A stretch of 64,000 bases of DNA from CALJGI01 sp047618115 (lineage in GTDB: Bacteria > Pseudomonadota > Gammaproteobacteria > Pseudomonadales > Halieaceae): assembly GCA_047618115.1 (NCBI GenBank), contig JBLHKV010000001.1:1-64000 (forward strand), in the 5' to 3' direction. How positions within the stretch are numbered: the first letter of the stretch is position 1; every line of letters starts with the position of its first letter. Below, in pieces: positions 27,024 to 36,215 of the stretch. The notes below the pieces were generated by a model. The model saw only the letters and a list, made by a program, of their open reading frames with translations, searched no databases and had not been told where the DNA came from. The translations under genes and the position numbers were made by a program.

Positions 27024-29420
27024 TTATCGATCTATACGATAATGGACCGACTCCAGAGTTCCCTGGAAAGGGAAAGGCGCACGGTACTCTTTGGAAACAG
27101 CGGTGCGCTGGTCACGCCCAATATCGAGCCCCTCCCAGGTGCTTTTGGGCACCGGCCGCAGAAACGGCGCGCTGCCAATGACTTTTCCATCGACAAGTAA
27201 GGTCATTTTCCCAGTTCTCAACCCTCGATGTGAGAAACTTCCATCACTGCTCGCTTCGCCGTTTTTCTCACTCTGTTTATCGTTTTCATCCCGGCTGAAT
27301 TTTGCCTGCAACTCTATACGACCTTTCGGCAAAGGCTGACTGGAGCGCACCTGCGTGTACTCACCACCAATATTGGCACCGTAGTAAAGGTGGTTATCTT
27401 TTATGAAGAACGTGTAGCCCACATCGTAGCCCCCCATAGCGGCAAGCACGCCCTCCTGCTCGGTGCTGTCTCGATCAGCGTTAGCAACAAGAGTGAAGTT
27501 ACGTCCATAGAGGAGAGGGGCATGGATATTATGAATGGTGTCGGCGCCAGGATTGTAGTCGTAGCGCTTATAGTTAACGGACCCCATTCGAGCGAGAGAG
27601 CGAAAGGCTCGCTTGATTATCGGCTCGTCATGGATCGGTAATACGTTGTAGCGCTCCGCAGCCTCCCACCATTTCTTTTCGAGGACTTTCACCTTCTCGG
27701 GAAATTGTGCGGCAAGGTTGTTGTTTTCCGAAAAATCTTCATTCAAGTTATACAATTCCCAATCGACGGAATCATAGGGCTGCCCCGGTTTTATTCGGGT
27801 GACTATCTTCCAGCCATCTGCAACATAGGCGCGATTAGCCTCCAACTCATAGTACTGTTCTGTTTTCCGACTCTTGTGGGGTGATTCATTAAACGTATAG
27901 GCCATTGAGGTTCCCTCAATCGGCCGCAGTGACTCACCGCGGAATGAAGCAGGCATGTCGATGCCGATTGCTTCAAGAATAGTCGGGGTAATATCGTTTA
28001 TATGATGAAACTGTGGGCGTATCTCACCGCCCTCCTCTATTCCCTGCGGCCAATGAATAATCAACGGGTCGCGAACTCCACCACCATGCGTGGTTGCCTT
28101 GGCCAACTTGAAAGGTGTATTGCTGACCTGAAGCCAACCGTGGGGATAATTGGGGTGCGTTTCCGGTCCGCCAATCTTGTCGATGTCGCGCATATTTTTT
28201 TCGGTGGTGTCTGCTATCCCATTAAAGTAACGGGTTGCCATTGTAGTGCCGACGGTACCTGTCTCCTTGCTCGCCCCGTTATCTGAAGTGACGACGATAA
28301 TCGTGTTGTCCAGCTCTCCCGACTCTTCCAGATAAGCAATCAACTTGCCGATTTGCTGATCGGTATTGTCGAGATAGGCCGCGTAGTTTTCCTGCAATCG
28401 CGCAGACACAAGCCGCTCGTCATCCGCAAGCTCGGACCACGGCTTTACCTTTGGATAGTGGGGTGTGAGCTCAGTATTCTCCGGAACAATTCCCAGCGCC
28501 TTCTGCTTCGCTAACCTCTTGCTCCTAATGACATCGTAACCCTCGTCGTAACGGCCTCGGTATTTTTCCCTGTCCCGGGGCAGTGTGTGGTGAGGCGCAT
28601 GAGTGGCCGTCGTTGCGTAATAGAGAAAAAATGGCTTGCTTCGACTCGCAGCTCGCTGTGCCCTGAGCATGTCGATCGCCTGCTCTGTTATCGCATCTGG
28701 AAAGTAAAAGCTGCCATCCTGCGGGACATCGATCACACGATTACCCTCGTAAACGTACGCGGGATTCCACTGATTGCTCTCGCCATCAAGTATGCCCCAG
28801 AACTGTTCAAACCCACGCTGCATCGGCCAGGAATCGAACGGCCCGGCCGCCGACAGATGTGCCGAGTTCGTCAAATGCCATTTACCGACCATAAACGTGT
28901 TGTAGCCGTTTTCACGCAGGACCTCAGGCAAGGTCATCACGTCACTGCGAATCTCGCCGCGATAGCCTGGAAATCCGCTGTTCATGTTTGCCAGCCATCC
29001 CACACCTGCTGAATGATGGTTCAAGCCGGTCAGGAGAGCCGCCCGAGAAGGAGAACAAACTGCCGTCGTCGTAAAATTGTTGTAGCGCAGCCCTTCAGCC
29101 GAGAGTCTATCGATACCGGGTGTGTTGATTTCAGATCCAAACGCACCAAAATCTGCAAACCCGGTATCGTCAAGTATGATGACCAACACATTGGGGGCAC
29201 TTTCAGGTGCCGAAGGCTCTTGCTCCCAAACAGGCTCTGCGTAACGGCTGGAAGTAGGCTTGGCGCCTTCGTTTAAAGAAAATGCCAGCTCCGCCCTTAC
29301 AACAAGAGAACAAAATAAAACGGCCAGCAGTGCGACAGAGAAACTGGTTCCGCTCCTTCCGTTGTTAGCGCCCGTGGCGACCACCGCCTTGCGAGTAAGA
29401 TCAAACATATCCTGTGGCAC
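27024..29420 (-). CDS. type I sulfatase (arylsulfatase family)
   Basis: 798 residues. Metal-binding DD at 84-85 (VIILDDTGFAD) and the formylglycine site Cys122 in AVCSPSRAALLTG are clear (CxPSR core). Then come the conserved GKWHL and DNGAS segments. A C-terminal region of about 180 residues resembles the lectin-like tail of periplasmic arylsulfatases. The N-terminus has a hydrophobic segment (SVALLAVLFCSLVV), giving export. It hydrolyses an organic sulfate ester; maturation needs a formylglycine-generating enzyme, not seen here. It is last in the thiolase-to-sulfatase operon. Confidence 0.93.
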   Translation of the reverse strand: MPQDMFDLTRKAVVATGANNGRSGTSFSVALLAVLFCSLVVRAELAFSLNEGAKPTSSRYAEPVWEQEPSAPESAPNVLVIILDDTGFADFGAFGSEINTPGIDRLSAEGLRYNNFTTTAVCSPSRAALLTGLNHHSAGVGWLANMNSGFPGYRGEIRSDVMTLPEVLRENGYNTFMVGKWHLTNSAHLSAAGPFDSWPMQRGFEQFWGILDGESNQWNPAYVYEGNRVIDVPQDGSFYFPDAITEQAIDMLRAQRAASRSKPFFLYYATTATHAPHHTLPRDREKYRGRYDEGYDVIRSKRLAKQKALGIVPENTELTPHYPKVKPWSELADDERLVSARLQENYAAYLDNTDQQIGKLIAYLEESGELDNTIIVVTSDNGASKETGTVGTTMATRYFNGIADTTEKNMRDIDKIGGPETHPNYPHGWLQVSNTPFKLAKATTHGGGVRDPLIIHWPQGIEEGGEIRPQFHHINDITPTILEAIGIDMPASFRGESLRPIEGTSMAYTFNESPHKSRKTEQYYELEANRAYVADGWKIVTRIKPGQPYDSVDWELYNLNEDFSENNNLAAQFPEKVKVLEKKWWEAAERYNVLPIHDEPIIKRAFRSLARMGSVNYKRYDYNPGADTIHNIHAPLLYGRNFTLVANADRDSTEQEGVLAAMGGYDVGYTFFIKDNHLYYGANIGGEYTQVRSSQPLPKGRIELQAKFSRDENDKQSEKNGEASSDGSFSHRGLRTGKMTLLVDGKVIGSAPFLRPVPKSTWEGLDIGRDQRTAVSKEYRAPFPFQGTLESVHYRIDR

Positions 29421-29423
29421 GCT

Positions 29424-30572
29424 TCAGTCCTCCCTGCCAGGGTCTACCGGGTGGACCTTGAGGTAGTCCGCGAAATACGGCTCGAGATCCTTTTTACTAT
29501 AGCCCCACTCTTCCAGCGAGTAAGAGTGCTTGCCAAAGCGGTTCTGCGGGTTTTCCTGCAGCCATTGTTGCATTCCGGATTCCGCCGCTTGCGTCCACTC
29601 ATCCCCCAGCCAGCGATAAACTTTTTTCAACGCTGCGACAGGATCTTGCATCAGGTCGTCGTAGTACAAGTTGTAAATATCGTCCGGGCGCTGTTTAGCC
29701 ATCTCCAGCGGGCGCCGCAGATGAAGAGAGAGTTGCAGCGGCCATTTACAGCGCATGTAGTCCGCATCGACGCTTTTGTTAAACAGCTTCAGCGCGTTAG
29801 CGCGCATGCTGAATGAACTGGCAAAAGCCGCATAGGGGTCGCGGTGAGTCCAGATCACCTTCGCGTCGGGGAAGGTGCTGAATACATAGGGGATAAACAC
29901 GGAGTCGGAAGGCATCTTCAACACCCAACGCCCCGGGTTCCTGGTTTGAAGTACCTGCAGCGCCCGCTTGCGGTGTTCGTAAGCTGAGCTCATGTCGCAA
30001 TCCAGCAACCAGTCCGCATAGATGGGAGTCGGCGTCATCGCCATAAACATCATGGAACGGAAATCCTGGGCGAGCAGGTGGACGCATTCGGTGGGACCGT
30101 CTGCGGGTTCGAAGTGGGTTTTCACCCCGTCTGGGTTTTGCTTGATGATCTGCTCGTCAAAAGACTTTTCGGCCACGCAACGCTCGTCGCTGCGCAGCGC
30201 TCCGGGCGCGGCGGGTGGCGCCACGTTATTGGCTTCCCAGCGCAGCATGGAGCGGTTGGCCGGATCCGCGTCCATCAGGTAACTGGTCATGGTAGTACCG
30301 GTGCGCACCAGGCCGAGGATAATTACCGGCCGCTTGATGGGGTTCTCCAGCACATCCGGATGCTGGCGGATGTGCTCGTCAACGCGCATTCGATTGACCA
30401 GTGCGCCAACGTAGCGGCCTTTCAGCCTCTGCTCTCCCTGCTCGGTCAACAACTGCGAGCGAGCGTGATCACGAAGGAGAATCCCCAACCCCTCCTGCCA
30501 GGTATCCCTTTCCGGGTCGGGTAGCTGTGCAGTCTCGCGAGCGGACCGCACAATTTCGTCAAATGTCAGCAT
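29424..30572 (-). CDS. sulfotransferase-family protein
   Basis: 382 residues from ATG 30572, chosen for the strong GGAGG five bases upstream; this start overlaps the preceding gene by 14 bases. The PAPS loops are ILGLVRTGTTMTSYL and VIWTHRDPYAAFASS. It is cytoplasmic. It sits exactly between two sulfatases in one operon, three bases from the next gene, which makes a simple catabolic role odd. It may re-sulfate or use the fold for another transfer. It is a paralogue of 5105 and 48948. Confidence 0.88.
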   Translation of the reverse strand: MLTFDEIVRSARETAQLPDPERDTWQEGLGILLRDHARSQLLTEQGEQRLKGRYVGALVNRMRVDEHIRQHPDVLENPIKRPVIILGLVRTGTTMTSYLMDADPANRSMLRWEANNVAPPAAPGALRSDERCVAEKSFDEQIIKQNPDGVKTHFEPADGPTECVHLLAQDFRSMMFMAMTPTPIYADWLLDCDMSSAYEHRKRALQVLQTRNPGRWVLKMPSDSVFIPYVFSTFPDAKVIWTHRDPYAAFASSFSMRANALKLFNKSVDADYMRCKWPLQLSLHLRRPLEMAKQRPDDIYNLYYDDLMQDPVAALKKVYRWLGDEWTQAAESGMQQWLQENPQNRFGKHSYSLEEWGYSKKDLEPYFADYLKVHPVDPGRED

Positions 30573-31599
30573 GCTTGCCTCCGCCTCTCTCTGGTGTGGC
30601 GCATACCGCGCGCAGCGCATACCAGTCCATCGCATCATTTACTGTCTCGGCTACTGGTCTGGGATTCCAGTGCAAATCGCGACGGGCCTTACTGTTATCC
30701 ATTTCCTTAAACGCAGCAGATAAAAACACTGCGTCTTTACTCAACATCGAATCTTTAATAGCAAACAGCTTGATAAATACCTCGGCCACACTAGTGACAG
30801 CAACGGCGACTCCATGCGGGATGAAGCGCAAAGCTTCATGCTCGCCCCATGTAGTGGCCAGCCCGTAGAGATCGCGGTTACTAATGTACTCGTTCGCAAT
30901 AATGTAACGCTCACCAATGTGACCATTTGTCTCTGCTGATATTGCCGCCGCTGCCACATCGCGAATATCCACCATTGGCGCACTGGTATCCATAGCGCGC
31001 GTTGCCTTCCCCGAACCCGCTTGCCACAGCGCTCCACCGTGAGGCGTGGGCTGATAGTCTTGAGGGCCATACGTATTTGCTACACACAGAGCAACACCCG
31101 GCAGCCCTTTGTGTTCGCAGTAGTCCATAAAGCGCTCCTCTGCTTGGAGGCGAGCGAGAATGTAAGCTGAAGCCTTGTCGCGCCAGTTAAATTCAATCTC
31201 TTCGGTAACCGCACCATTGGCGTTAAATCCCAGCGTACCCATGGTGCTGGTGAAGATAAAATGCTGAATGCCGCAAGCCAGCGCTGCATCCATCGCATTC
31301 ACTAACCCATCCACATTGTTCTGATAAAGAGGCGTTGGATCTGACAACCAGAAACGCGCGTCCACAACACTGTAAAAAACCGAGCTGCAGCCCTGCATTG
31401 CGACGCGCAGGGATTCCGGGTCCAACACATCACCGTAGTAAATTTCTACCGGCAAATCCTGCACGGCTTCTACGCTGCTGGTCTTGCGCAACAGCACGCG
31501 GACTTTGCGCCCGGCGCTGACTAACGCTCTGGCCGTGTGACTACCTACAAAGCCACTTGCGCCCGCTACCAGTACTGGCTTCTCGTCCGGGGTTTTCAT
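30559..31599 (-). CDS. extended SDR, NAD-dependent epimerase/3beta-HSD-like
   Basis: 346 residues. The cofactor loop is VAGASGFVGSHTARAL near residue 12. Strand 5 and the catalytic Ser follow in FIFTSTMGTLG. Where the family has Tyr-x3-Lys, this protein reads AYILARLQAE, with Arg in place of Lys. The group includes 3beta-hydroxysteroid dehydrogenases, NSDHL and dihydroflavonol reductases. It overlaps the upstream sulfatase in an ATGA arrangement (31596-31599) and the downstream sulfotransferase by 14 bases, so the products are tightly coupled. Confidence 0.86.
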   Translation of the reverse strand: MKTPDEKPVLVAGASGFVGSHTARALVSAGRKVRVLLRKTSSVEAVQDLPVEIYYGDVLDPESLRVAMQGCSSVFYSVVDARFWLSDPTPLYQNNVDGLVNAMDAALACGIQHFIFTSTMGTLGFNANGAVTEEIEFNWRDKASAYILARLQAEERFMDYCEHKGLPGVALCVANTYGPQDYQPTPHGGALWQAGSGKATRAMDTSAPMVDIRDVAAAAISAETNGHIGERYIIANEYISNRDLYGLATTWGEHEALRFIPHGVAVAVTSVAEVFIKLFAIKDSMLSKDAVFLSAAFKEMDNSKARRDLHWNPRPVAETVNDAMDWYALRAVCATPERGGGKHADI

Positions 31600-33971
31600 T
31601 TCGCAGGCAGTTTGAGCTTTACCTCAACCTTGTTAATCTGGCCGTTAAACACACCCTCGTGACTGTAATCCGGTGAAACTGGAACGTTAGTATCGCGCCC
31701 CGTATCGAAGGTCTCGCCATTTCCAGCCAGCATTTTCGGACGCTTGGCGATGCGGCCATTGGCCACTTTTTTGCCATCAACAAAAATACTCATTGACCCT
31801 CCGGTGGCGTCGGTACTATTAAAATCAAACTTGATTCGATGCCGCCCGGGAGAGAGCGGATGTACGGCAGCAACTCTGGATTGAGCACCGGGCAGTGGTA
31901 AGCCGGATACAGAGGCGTAAGCTACCGGTTTGCCTGCGTCCAGGTAAAAGCTCCAACCGCCAAACTTACTGCCTGCTGCTGTTATGACACCTCTGCCGCC
32001 CTCCGCCGGTATTTCCACATCGGCCTCGAGACTGAATGGAAGGTAAAACATGGGCGGCGCGACACCGAACTGCAGTTGGATGCCCTCACCCCAATAAACG
32101 TAATGCATGCGCGGCATTTCCCCGGAGGCACTGGCAGCCGCCCTTCCCCGTATCTGGCCACCCGCATCCTGTAGCGGATAAACATTGTACTTGCGAGCTT
32201 CCCTATCAAATATTCCCTGCAGCTCTTTCAGCTTTTGCGGATGGCTAGCTGCGATATTAGTGCTCTGACTAAAATCTTCGCGCAGATTGTACAATTCCCA
32301 GGTGTAGGTAGAGGTATCTGTCGGTTGCTGCACTGGCATATCCCAGGACATATTGCGCGGGGTCGTATTCGCCAGCCAGCCGTCGTGATAAATCCCGCGG
32401 TTCCCGTGAATTTCGTAGTACTGGGTAACGCGGGTTGACGCTGCACCCGCATTGTCGAAGCTGTAAAACATGCTGACACCATCGATCGGTTGCTGCTCAA
32501 CCCCATCGACTCGATCCGGCGCTTTCACACCTGCCGCTTCTAACAGCGTTGGCATCACATCGATCACATGATGGTACTGACTTCTCAATTGATCCTGCTG
32601 CGTGATACGCGCCGGCCAGGAGATAACCATTCCGTTGCGCATACTGCCCAGATGCGAAGCAATTTGTTTGAACCAGGGGAAAGGCGTATCTGTGGCAAGG
32701 GCCCATCCGATCTGATAACCCTGGTAGGTGTCCTCACCTCCAAGAACATCCAGGTGATCGGCCAGCCAGTTCACGTCAATTCCATGCACGCCAGTGGAAA
32801 GATCAATCATCTCATTCACGGTACCGGCAACACTGCCTTCGCCACTGGAACCGTTATCGCCCTGGAGGAAAAGCACCAGAGTGTTATCCGCAAGGCCCAT
32901 TCGTTCCAGCTCATCCATAAGGCGACCGAACTGAGCGTCCTGATAGGCCAGCTGGGCTGTGTAGACTTCCATGAAGCGCGCGAACACTTTTTGTTGTTTT
33001 ATGGTCAGGCCGTCCCAGGCCGGAACCTGCTCCGGCCGGGGTGCAAGTAGCGTATCGGTGGGAATCACACCCATTGATTTCTGGCGCTCCAGAATAATCT
33101 CTCGCTCTACATCCCAGCCGTGGTCGAACTTCCCGTGAAATCGGGCAATCCAGTCGGCGGGTGCCTGGTGAGGAGCGTGCGCAGAACCGGGAGCGTAGTA
33201 AATAAAGAATGGCTTGTCGGGGGCAGCGGCTTTCTGATTGTGAATCCAGTTGATGGCTTTGTCCGCTAACTCTGCATCTAACAAATATCCCTGTGGACGA
33301 TTCGGGTCCGCAACCGGGCTAATACCTTCGTACAGTGCCGGTTGCCACTGGTCGGAATCACCCGCGATAAACCCATAAAAATATTCGAACCCGCGCCCCG
33401 TAGGCCACTGATCAAAAGGCCCCGCGGGAGATCTTTCGCGTTGAGGTATATTGTGATCCTTGCCGAACATGGCAGTGCTGTAGCCGTTGTCGCGCAAAAT
33501 TCTGGCTACAGTCGCTGCAGAAGGAGGGATATGTGCGGTATAGCCAGGAAAGGATGTGGGAATGTCCACCAACGTGCCCAAGCCTACGGCGTGGTGATTG
33601 CGGCCTGTTAGCAGAGCGGCTCTTGTGGGGGAACAAAGTGCAGTGGTGTGGAACTGATTGTACAGCAACCCGCGCTGCGCCAATCGGTCCAGAGTCGGTG
33701 TCGGGGCGGGCCCACCAAAGGTACTGGTCGAAGCAAAACCAACGTCATCAGTCATCACCAGCAGAATGTTTGGTGCATTTTTCGGGGCTTTTATCTCCGC
33801 AAGATTGAACGGCGTAGATTCAGTTTCACTGGGTTCAAGATTCCCCCGAAAGGTGTTGTACGGAATCGGTAGAACACTTCGGCCAACAGACTCTGGTACC
33901 TGGGAGTAGGCGGGAAACCCGACAAAAAACGACTGCAGTAAAAACGCGGCAACCAGTGCTGAAAATCTCAT
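31596..33971 (-). CDS. type I sulfatase (arylsulfatase family), exported
   Basis: 791 residues from ATG 33971, chosen because GGAG lies five bases upstream and the start gives a signal peptide (MRFSALVAAFLLQSFFVGFPAYSQ). The metal DD is in LVMTDDVGFA, and the formylglycine Cys113 is in ALCSPTRAALLTG. Then GKDHN, GDNGSS and a long C-terminal beta-rich tail follow. It is related to the other sulfatase (27024) but clearly not a recent copy. It probably releases sulfate from the imported or periplasmic substrate. It overlaps the downstream epimerase by four bases. Confidence 0.93.
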   Translation of the reverse strand: MRFSALVAAFLLQSFFVGFPAYSQVPESVGRSVLPIPYNTFRGNLEPSETESTPFNLAEIKAPKNAPNILLVMTDDVGFASTSTFGGPAPTPTLDRLAQRGLLYNQFHTTALCSPTRAALLTGRNHHAVGLGTLVDIPTSFPGYTAHIPPSAATVARILRDNGYSTAMFGKDHNIPQRERSPAGPFDQWPTGRGFEYFYGFIAGDSDQWQPALYEGISPVADPNRPQGYLLDAELADKAINWIHNQKAAAPDKPFFIYYAPGSAHAPHQAPADWIARFHGKFDHGWDVEREIILERQKSMGVIPTDTLLAPRPEQVPAWDGLTIKQQKVFARFMEVYTAQLAYQDAQFGRLMDELERMGLADNTLVLFLQGDNGSSGEGSVAGTVNEMIDLSTGVHGIDVNWLADHLDVLGGEDTYQGYQIGWALATDTPFPWFKQIASHLGSMRNGMVISWPARITQQDQLRSQYHHVIDVMPTLLEAAGVKAPDRVDGVEQQPIDGVSMFYSFDNAGAASTRVTQYYEIHGNRGIYHDGWLANTTPRNMSWDMPVQQPTDTSTYTWELYNLREDFSQSTNIAASHPQKLKELQGIFDREARKYNVYPLQDAGGQIRGRAAASASGEMPRMHYVYWGEGIQLQFGVAPPMFYLPFSLEADVEIPAEGGRGVITAAGSKFGGWSFYLDAGKPVAYASVSGLPLPGAQSRVAAVHPLSPGRHRIKFDFNSTDATGGSMSIFVDGKKVANGRIAKRPKMLAGNGETFDTGRDTNVPVSPDYSHEGVFNGQINKVEVKLKLPAK

Positions 33972-34027
33972 AAACACTCCAGGAATTTTGCTTGTTGACA
34001 CCTAACCTCACACCGAGACTGGCCGCC

Positions 34028-34771
34028 CTAACTAAACTGATAGGACTCGAGAAAATCGCCGAAGGCTCTTACCAACCGCGCTGCGTCCGCACCGTTGATT
34101 ACCCGATGGTCATAACTCAACGACAGCGGCAGCAGTTTGCGCAGCTCCGGCTTCTCCTCTGCATCAGGCACGAAGCGCTCCTGAGTGCGAGTGATACCGA
34201 GTATCGCCACTTCCGGGGCATTGATGATCGGCGTAAAAGCAGTACCACCAATATGTCCCAACGATGACAGGGTAAAACAACCGCCCGACATTTCCGTCAT
34301 GGCCAGACCCTTGCCGCGTGCTTTGTCAGAAAGCGCAACAATATCTTCGGCAATTTCATCAAGATTTTTTTTATCACAATCGCGCACTACGGGAACCAGC
34401 AAACCGCCGGGCACATCAACCGCAAAACCAATATGGTAGTACTGTTTGGTGTAGAGCGTTGTTCCATCGGCACTGAGTGAACTGTTGTACTGCGGGTATT
34501 GCTGCAGAGCCGACACAGCGGCCTTCATCAGCACCGGTAACAAGGTTCTCTTGCGCTCCAGGTTGGCAACATTCCATGCCTTGCGGCGTTCTTCAAAGCT
34601 GCTGATATCAACATCATCATGATGTGTCACATGCGGAATGGAATTCCAGTTGCGGTGCATAACACGGCCAACATGTTGCTGGACGCGCCCCAGCTTTGCA
34701 GCTTCAACCGGGCCATAGACAGAAAAGTCTTCTTCTGGCCAAGGCAGCGAGGGCGGTGTTTTCTCGCTCAT
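34028..34771 (-). CDS. stand-alone 2-oxoacid dehydrogenase E2-type acyltransferase domain
   Basis: 247 residues, only the catalytic domain of dihydrolipoamide acyltransferases. Recognisable are YHIGFAVDVPGGLLVPVV, GGCFTLSSLGHIGG, and the active-site segment LSYDHRVINGADAARL with the catalytic His. Lipoyl and E3-binding domains are absent, and no E1 or E3 gene is near. Chloramphenicol acetyltransferase-like trimers share the fold. In this operon (between thiolase and sulfatase) it may act on a CoA thioester directly rather than on lipoyl groups. The function is uncertain. Confidence 0.85.
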   Translation of the reverse strand: MSEKTPPSLPWPEEDFSVYGPVEAAKLGRVQQHVGRVMHRNWNSIPHVTHHDDVDISSFEERRKAWNVANLERKRTLLPVLMKAAVSALQQYPQYNSSLSADGTTLYTKQYYHIGFAVDVPGGLLVPVVRDCDKKNLDEIAEDIVALSDKARGKGLAMTEMSGGCFTLSSLGHIGGTAFTPIINAPEVAILGITRTQERFVPDAEEKPELRKLLPLSLSYDHRVINGADAARLVRAFGDFLESYQFS

Positions 34772-34802
34772 CGCGAAGTCTCCTTCACTGTCCCGGCAGC
34801 CA

Positions 34803-36056
34803 TCAAATGCGCTCGATGATCATCGCAGGTGCCATACCACCCGCAGCACACATGGTTATAAGCCCATAGCGCCCACCGGTGCGCTCCAGTTCATCCAGCG
34901 CCGTACCTATTAAAATTGCTCCGGTTGCAGCGATAGGATGACCCAGCGCCATAGAGCCGCCATTCACATTCACCTTTTCACGGTCGAGATCGAGGTCGCG
35001 AATGAACTTCTCGACCACCACGGCAAAGGCTTCATTCACTTCCCAAATATCAATATCCTCTTTACTCAAGCCGGCCTTTGCGAGCACTTTTTCAGCCGCA
35101 GGCACGGGGGCGTTAAGCATTAGCGTTGGATCGTCGCCGACATTGGCCATGGCAACAATACGCGCACGCGGCTTCAGCCCGTGTTTTTCTGCGTAGTCTT
35201 TCGAGGCCAGTACGATGGCAGCCGCGCCATCGACAACACCAGAGGAGATACCAACGTGGTGCAGCGGCTTGATCTCCAGGTCCGGGTATTTTTGCTTGAT
35301 CAATTCGACATAGGTTAAGCCATCGGGCTGCGACGGCATGTTGTAGAACATTTCGAATGCGGGTTTGAGTCCGGCCATACTCTCCAGCGTGGTTTCCGGG
35401 CGGGGATATTCCTCGTGATCCAGAAGTACATTGCCATCGTCGTCGCGCACGGTAATTGTTGATTTGTCGAAGCGGCCCTCTTCAATCGCTTTCGCCGCAC
35501 GTCGTTGGCTCTCTACACCCAGCACTTCAAGTTCTTCGCGCGTGATTCCCTCCATCGCGGCAACCGCATCTGCACAGACTCCCTGGTTTGACTGCGGATG
35601 CACTGCCTGCAACCTCGGGTTACCCACGCCCATGCCGAGGGAGCCAACGCCAGCTTCACGCTGCTTCATACCGAACATAGTGACATAGGAGAGCATCTCC
35701 GAGCCTCCGGCAATCACCAGATCTTCCATACCCGACATGATCTGGCCGGCGGCAAGACTGGTGGCGGTGAGGCCACTGCCGCAGAAACGATTAAGCGTTA
35801 CCCCGCTTGCACGGATATCGTAGCCCGCATCTAGCGCCGCCATGCGGCCGACGTCTCCCGCCTGCAGGCCAATCTGGCCCGAAACTCCCCAAATAACATC
35901 GTCTACATCTGCCGTATTGAGCCCGTTGCGCTCCTGAACAGCCGTGAGCACGGTTGCAGCGAGGTGTTCCGGGTGCATCTGTGACAGTGCGCCCTTGCCC
36001 ATCTTGCCAAGCCCTCGCGGGGTGCGGACCGCATCGATGATATACGCTTCAGACAT
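34803..36056 (-). CDS. acetyl-CoA acetyltransferase (thiolase)
   Basis: 417 residues from ATG 36056 (GGAGAG upstream). The nucleophile is Cys92 in LNRFCGSGLTA; the C-terminal GHPIAATGA and CAAGGMAPA carry the other His/Cys catalytic residues. It is a complete thiolase and should cleave 3-ketoacyl-CoA. It heads the - strand operon with E2-type acyltransferase (31 bp later), sulfatases, epimerase and sulfotransferase. It is divergent from the ferredoxin reductase. Confidence 0.93.
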   Translation of the reverse strand: MSEAYIIDAVRTPRGLGKMGKGALSQMHPEHLAATVLTAVQERNGLNTADVDDVIWGVSGQIGLQAGDVGRMAALDAGYDIRASGVTLNRFCGSGLTATSLAAGQIMSGMEDLVIAGGSEMLSYVTMFGMKQREAGVGSLGMGVGNPRLQAVHPQSNQGVCADAVAAMEGITREELEVLGVESQRRAAKAIEEGRFDKSTITVRDDDGNVLLDHEEYPRPETTLESMAGLKPAFEMFYNMPSQPDGLTYVELIKQKYPDLEIKPLHHVGISSGVVDGAAAIVLASKDYAEKHGLKPRARIVAMANVGDDPTLMLNAPVPAAEKVLAKAGLSKEDIDIWEVNEAFAVVVEKFIRDLDLDREKVNVNGGSMALGHPIAATGAILIGTALDELERTGGRYGLITMCAAGGMAPAMIIERI

Positions 36057-36135
36057 AAGACTCTCCATAGGTAAAATGACCTCGCAATGGCGCAAGCCAA
36101 ACGAGAAAAACTATACACCCACGATAACCCTTATT

Positions 36136-36154
36136 CAACATTGTTGTTTATAAT
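36136..36154 (+). promoter_or_regulatory. CAACA-n-TGTTG palindrome with TATAAT box
   Basis: CAACATTGTTG (36136-36146) is a palindrome around one base, directly followed by a consensus TATAAT at 36149-36154 on the + strand. It lies in the divergent region between thiolase (36056) and ferredoxin reductase (36216). The same motif with close flanks occurs at 11143-11153 before the CoA-transferase, also just upstream of a -10 box. Placement fits a repressor that blocks polymerase. Confidence 0.55.
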
Positions 36155-36215
36155 GAAACCAAAACGCGGCATAGTGGTTATCCAGCATCTGACTGTGTGG
36201 ACGACAGGAGCTTCA

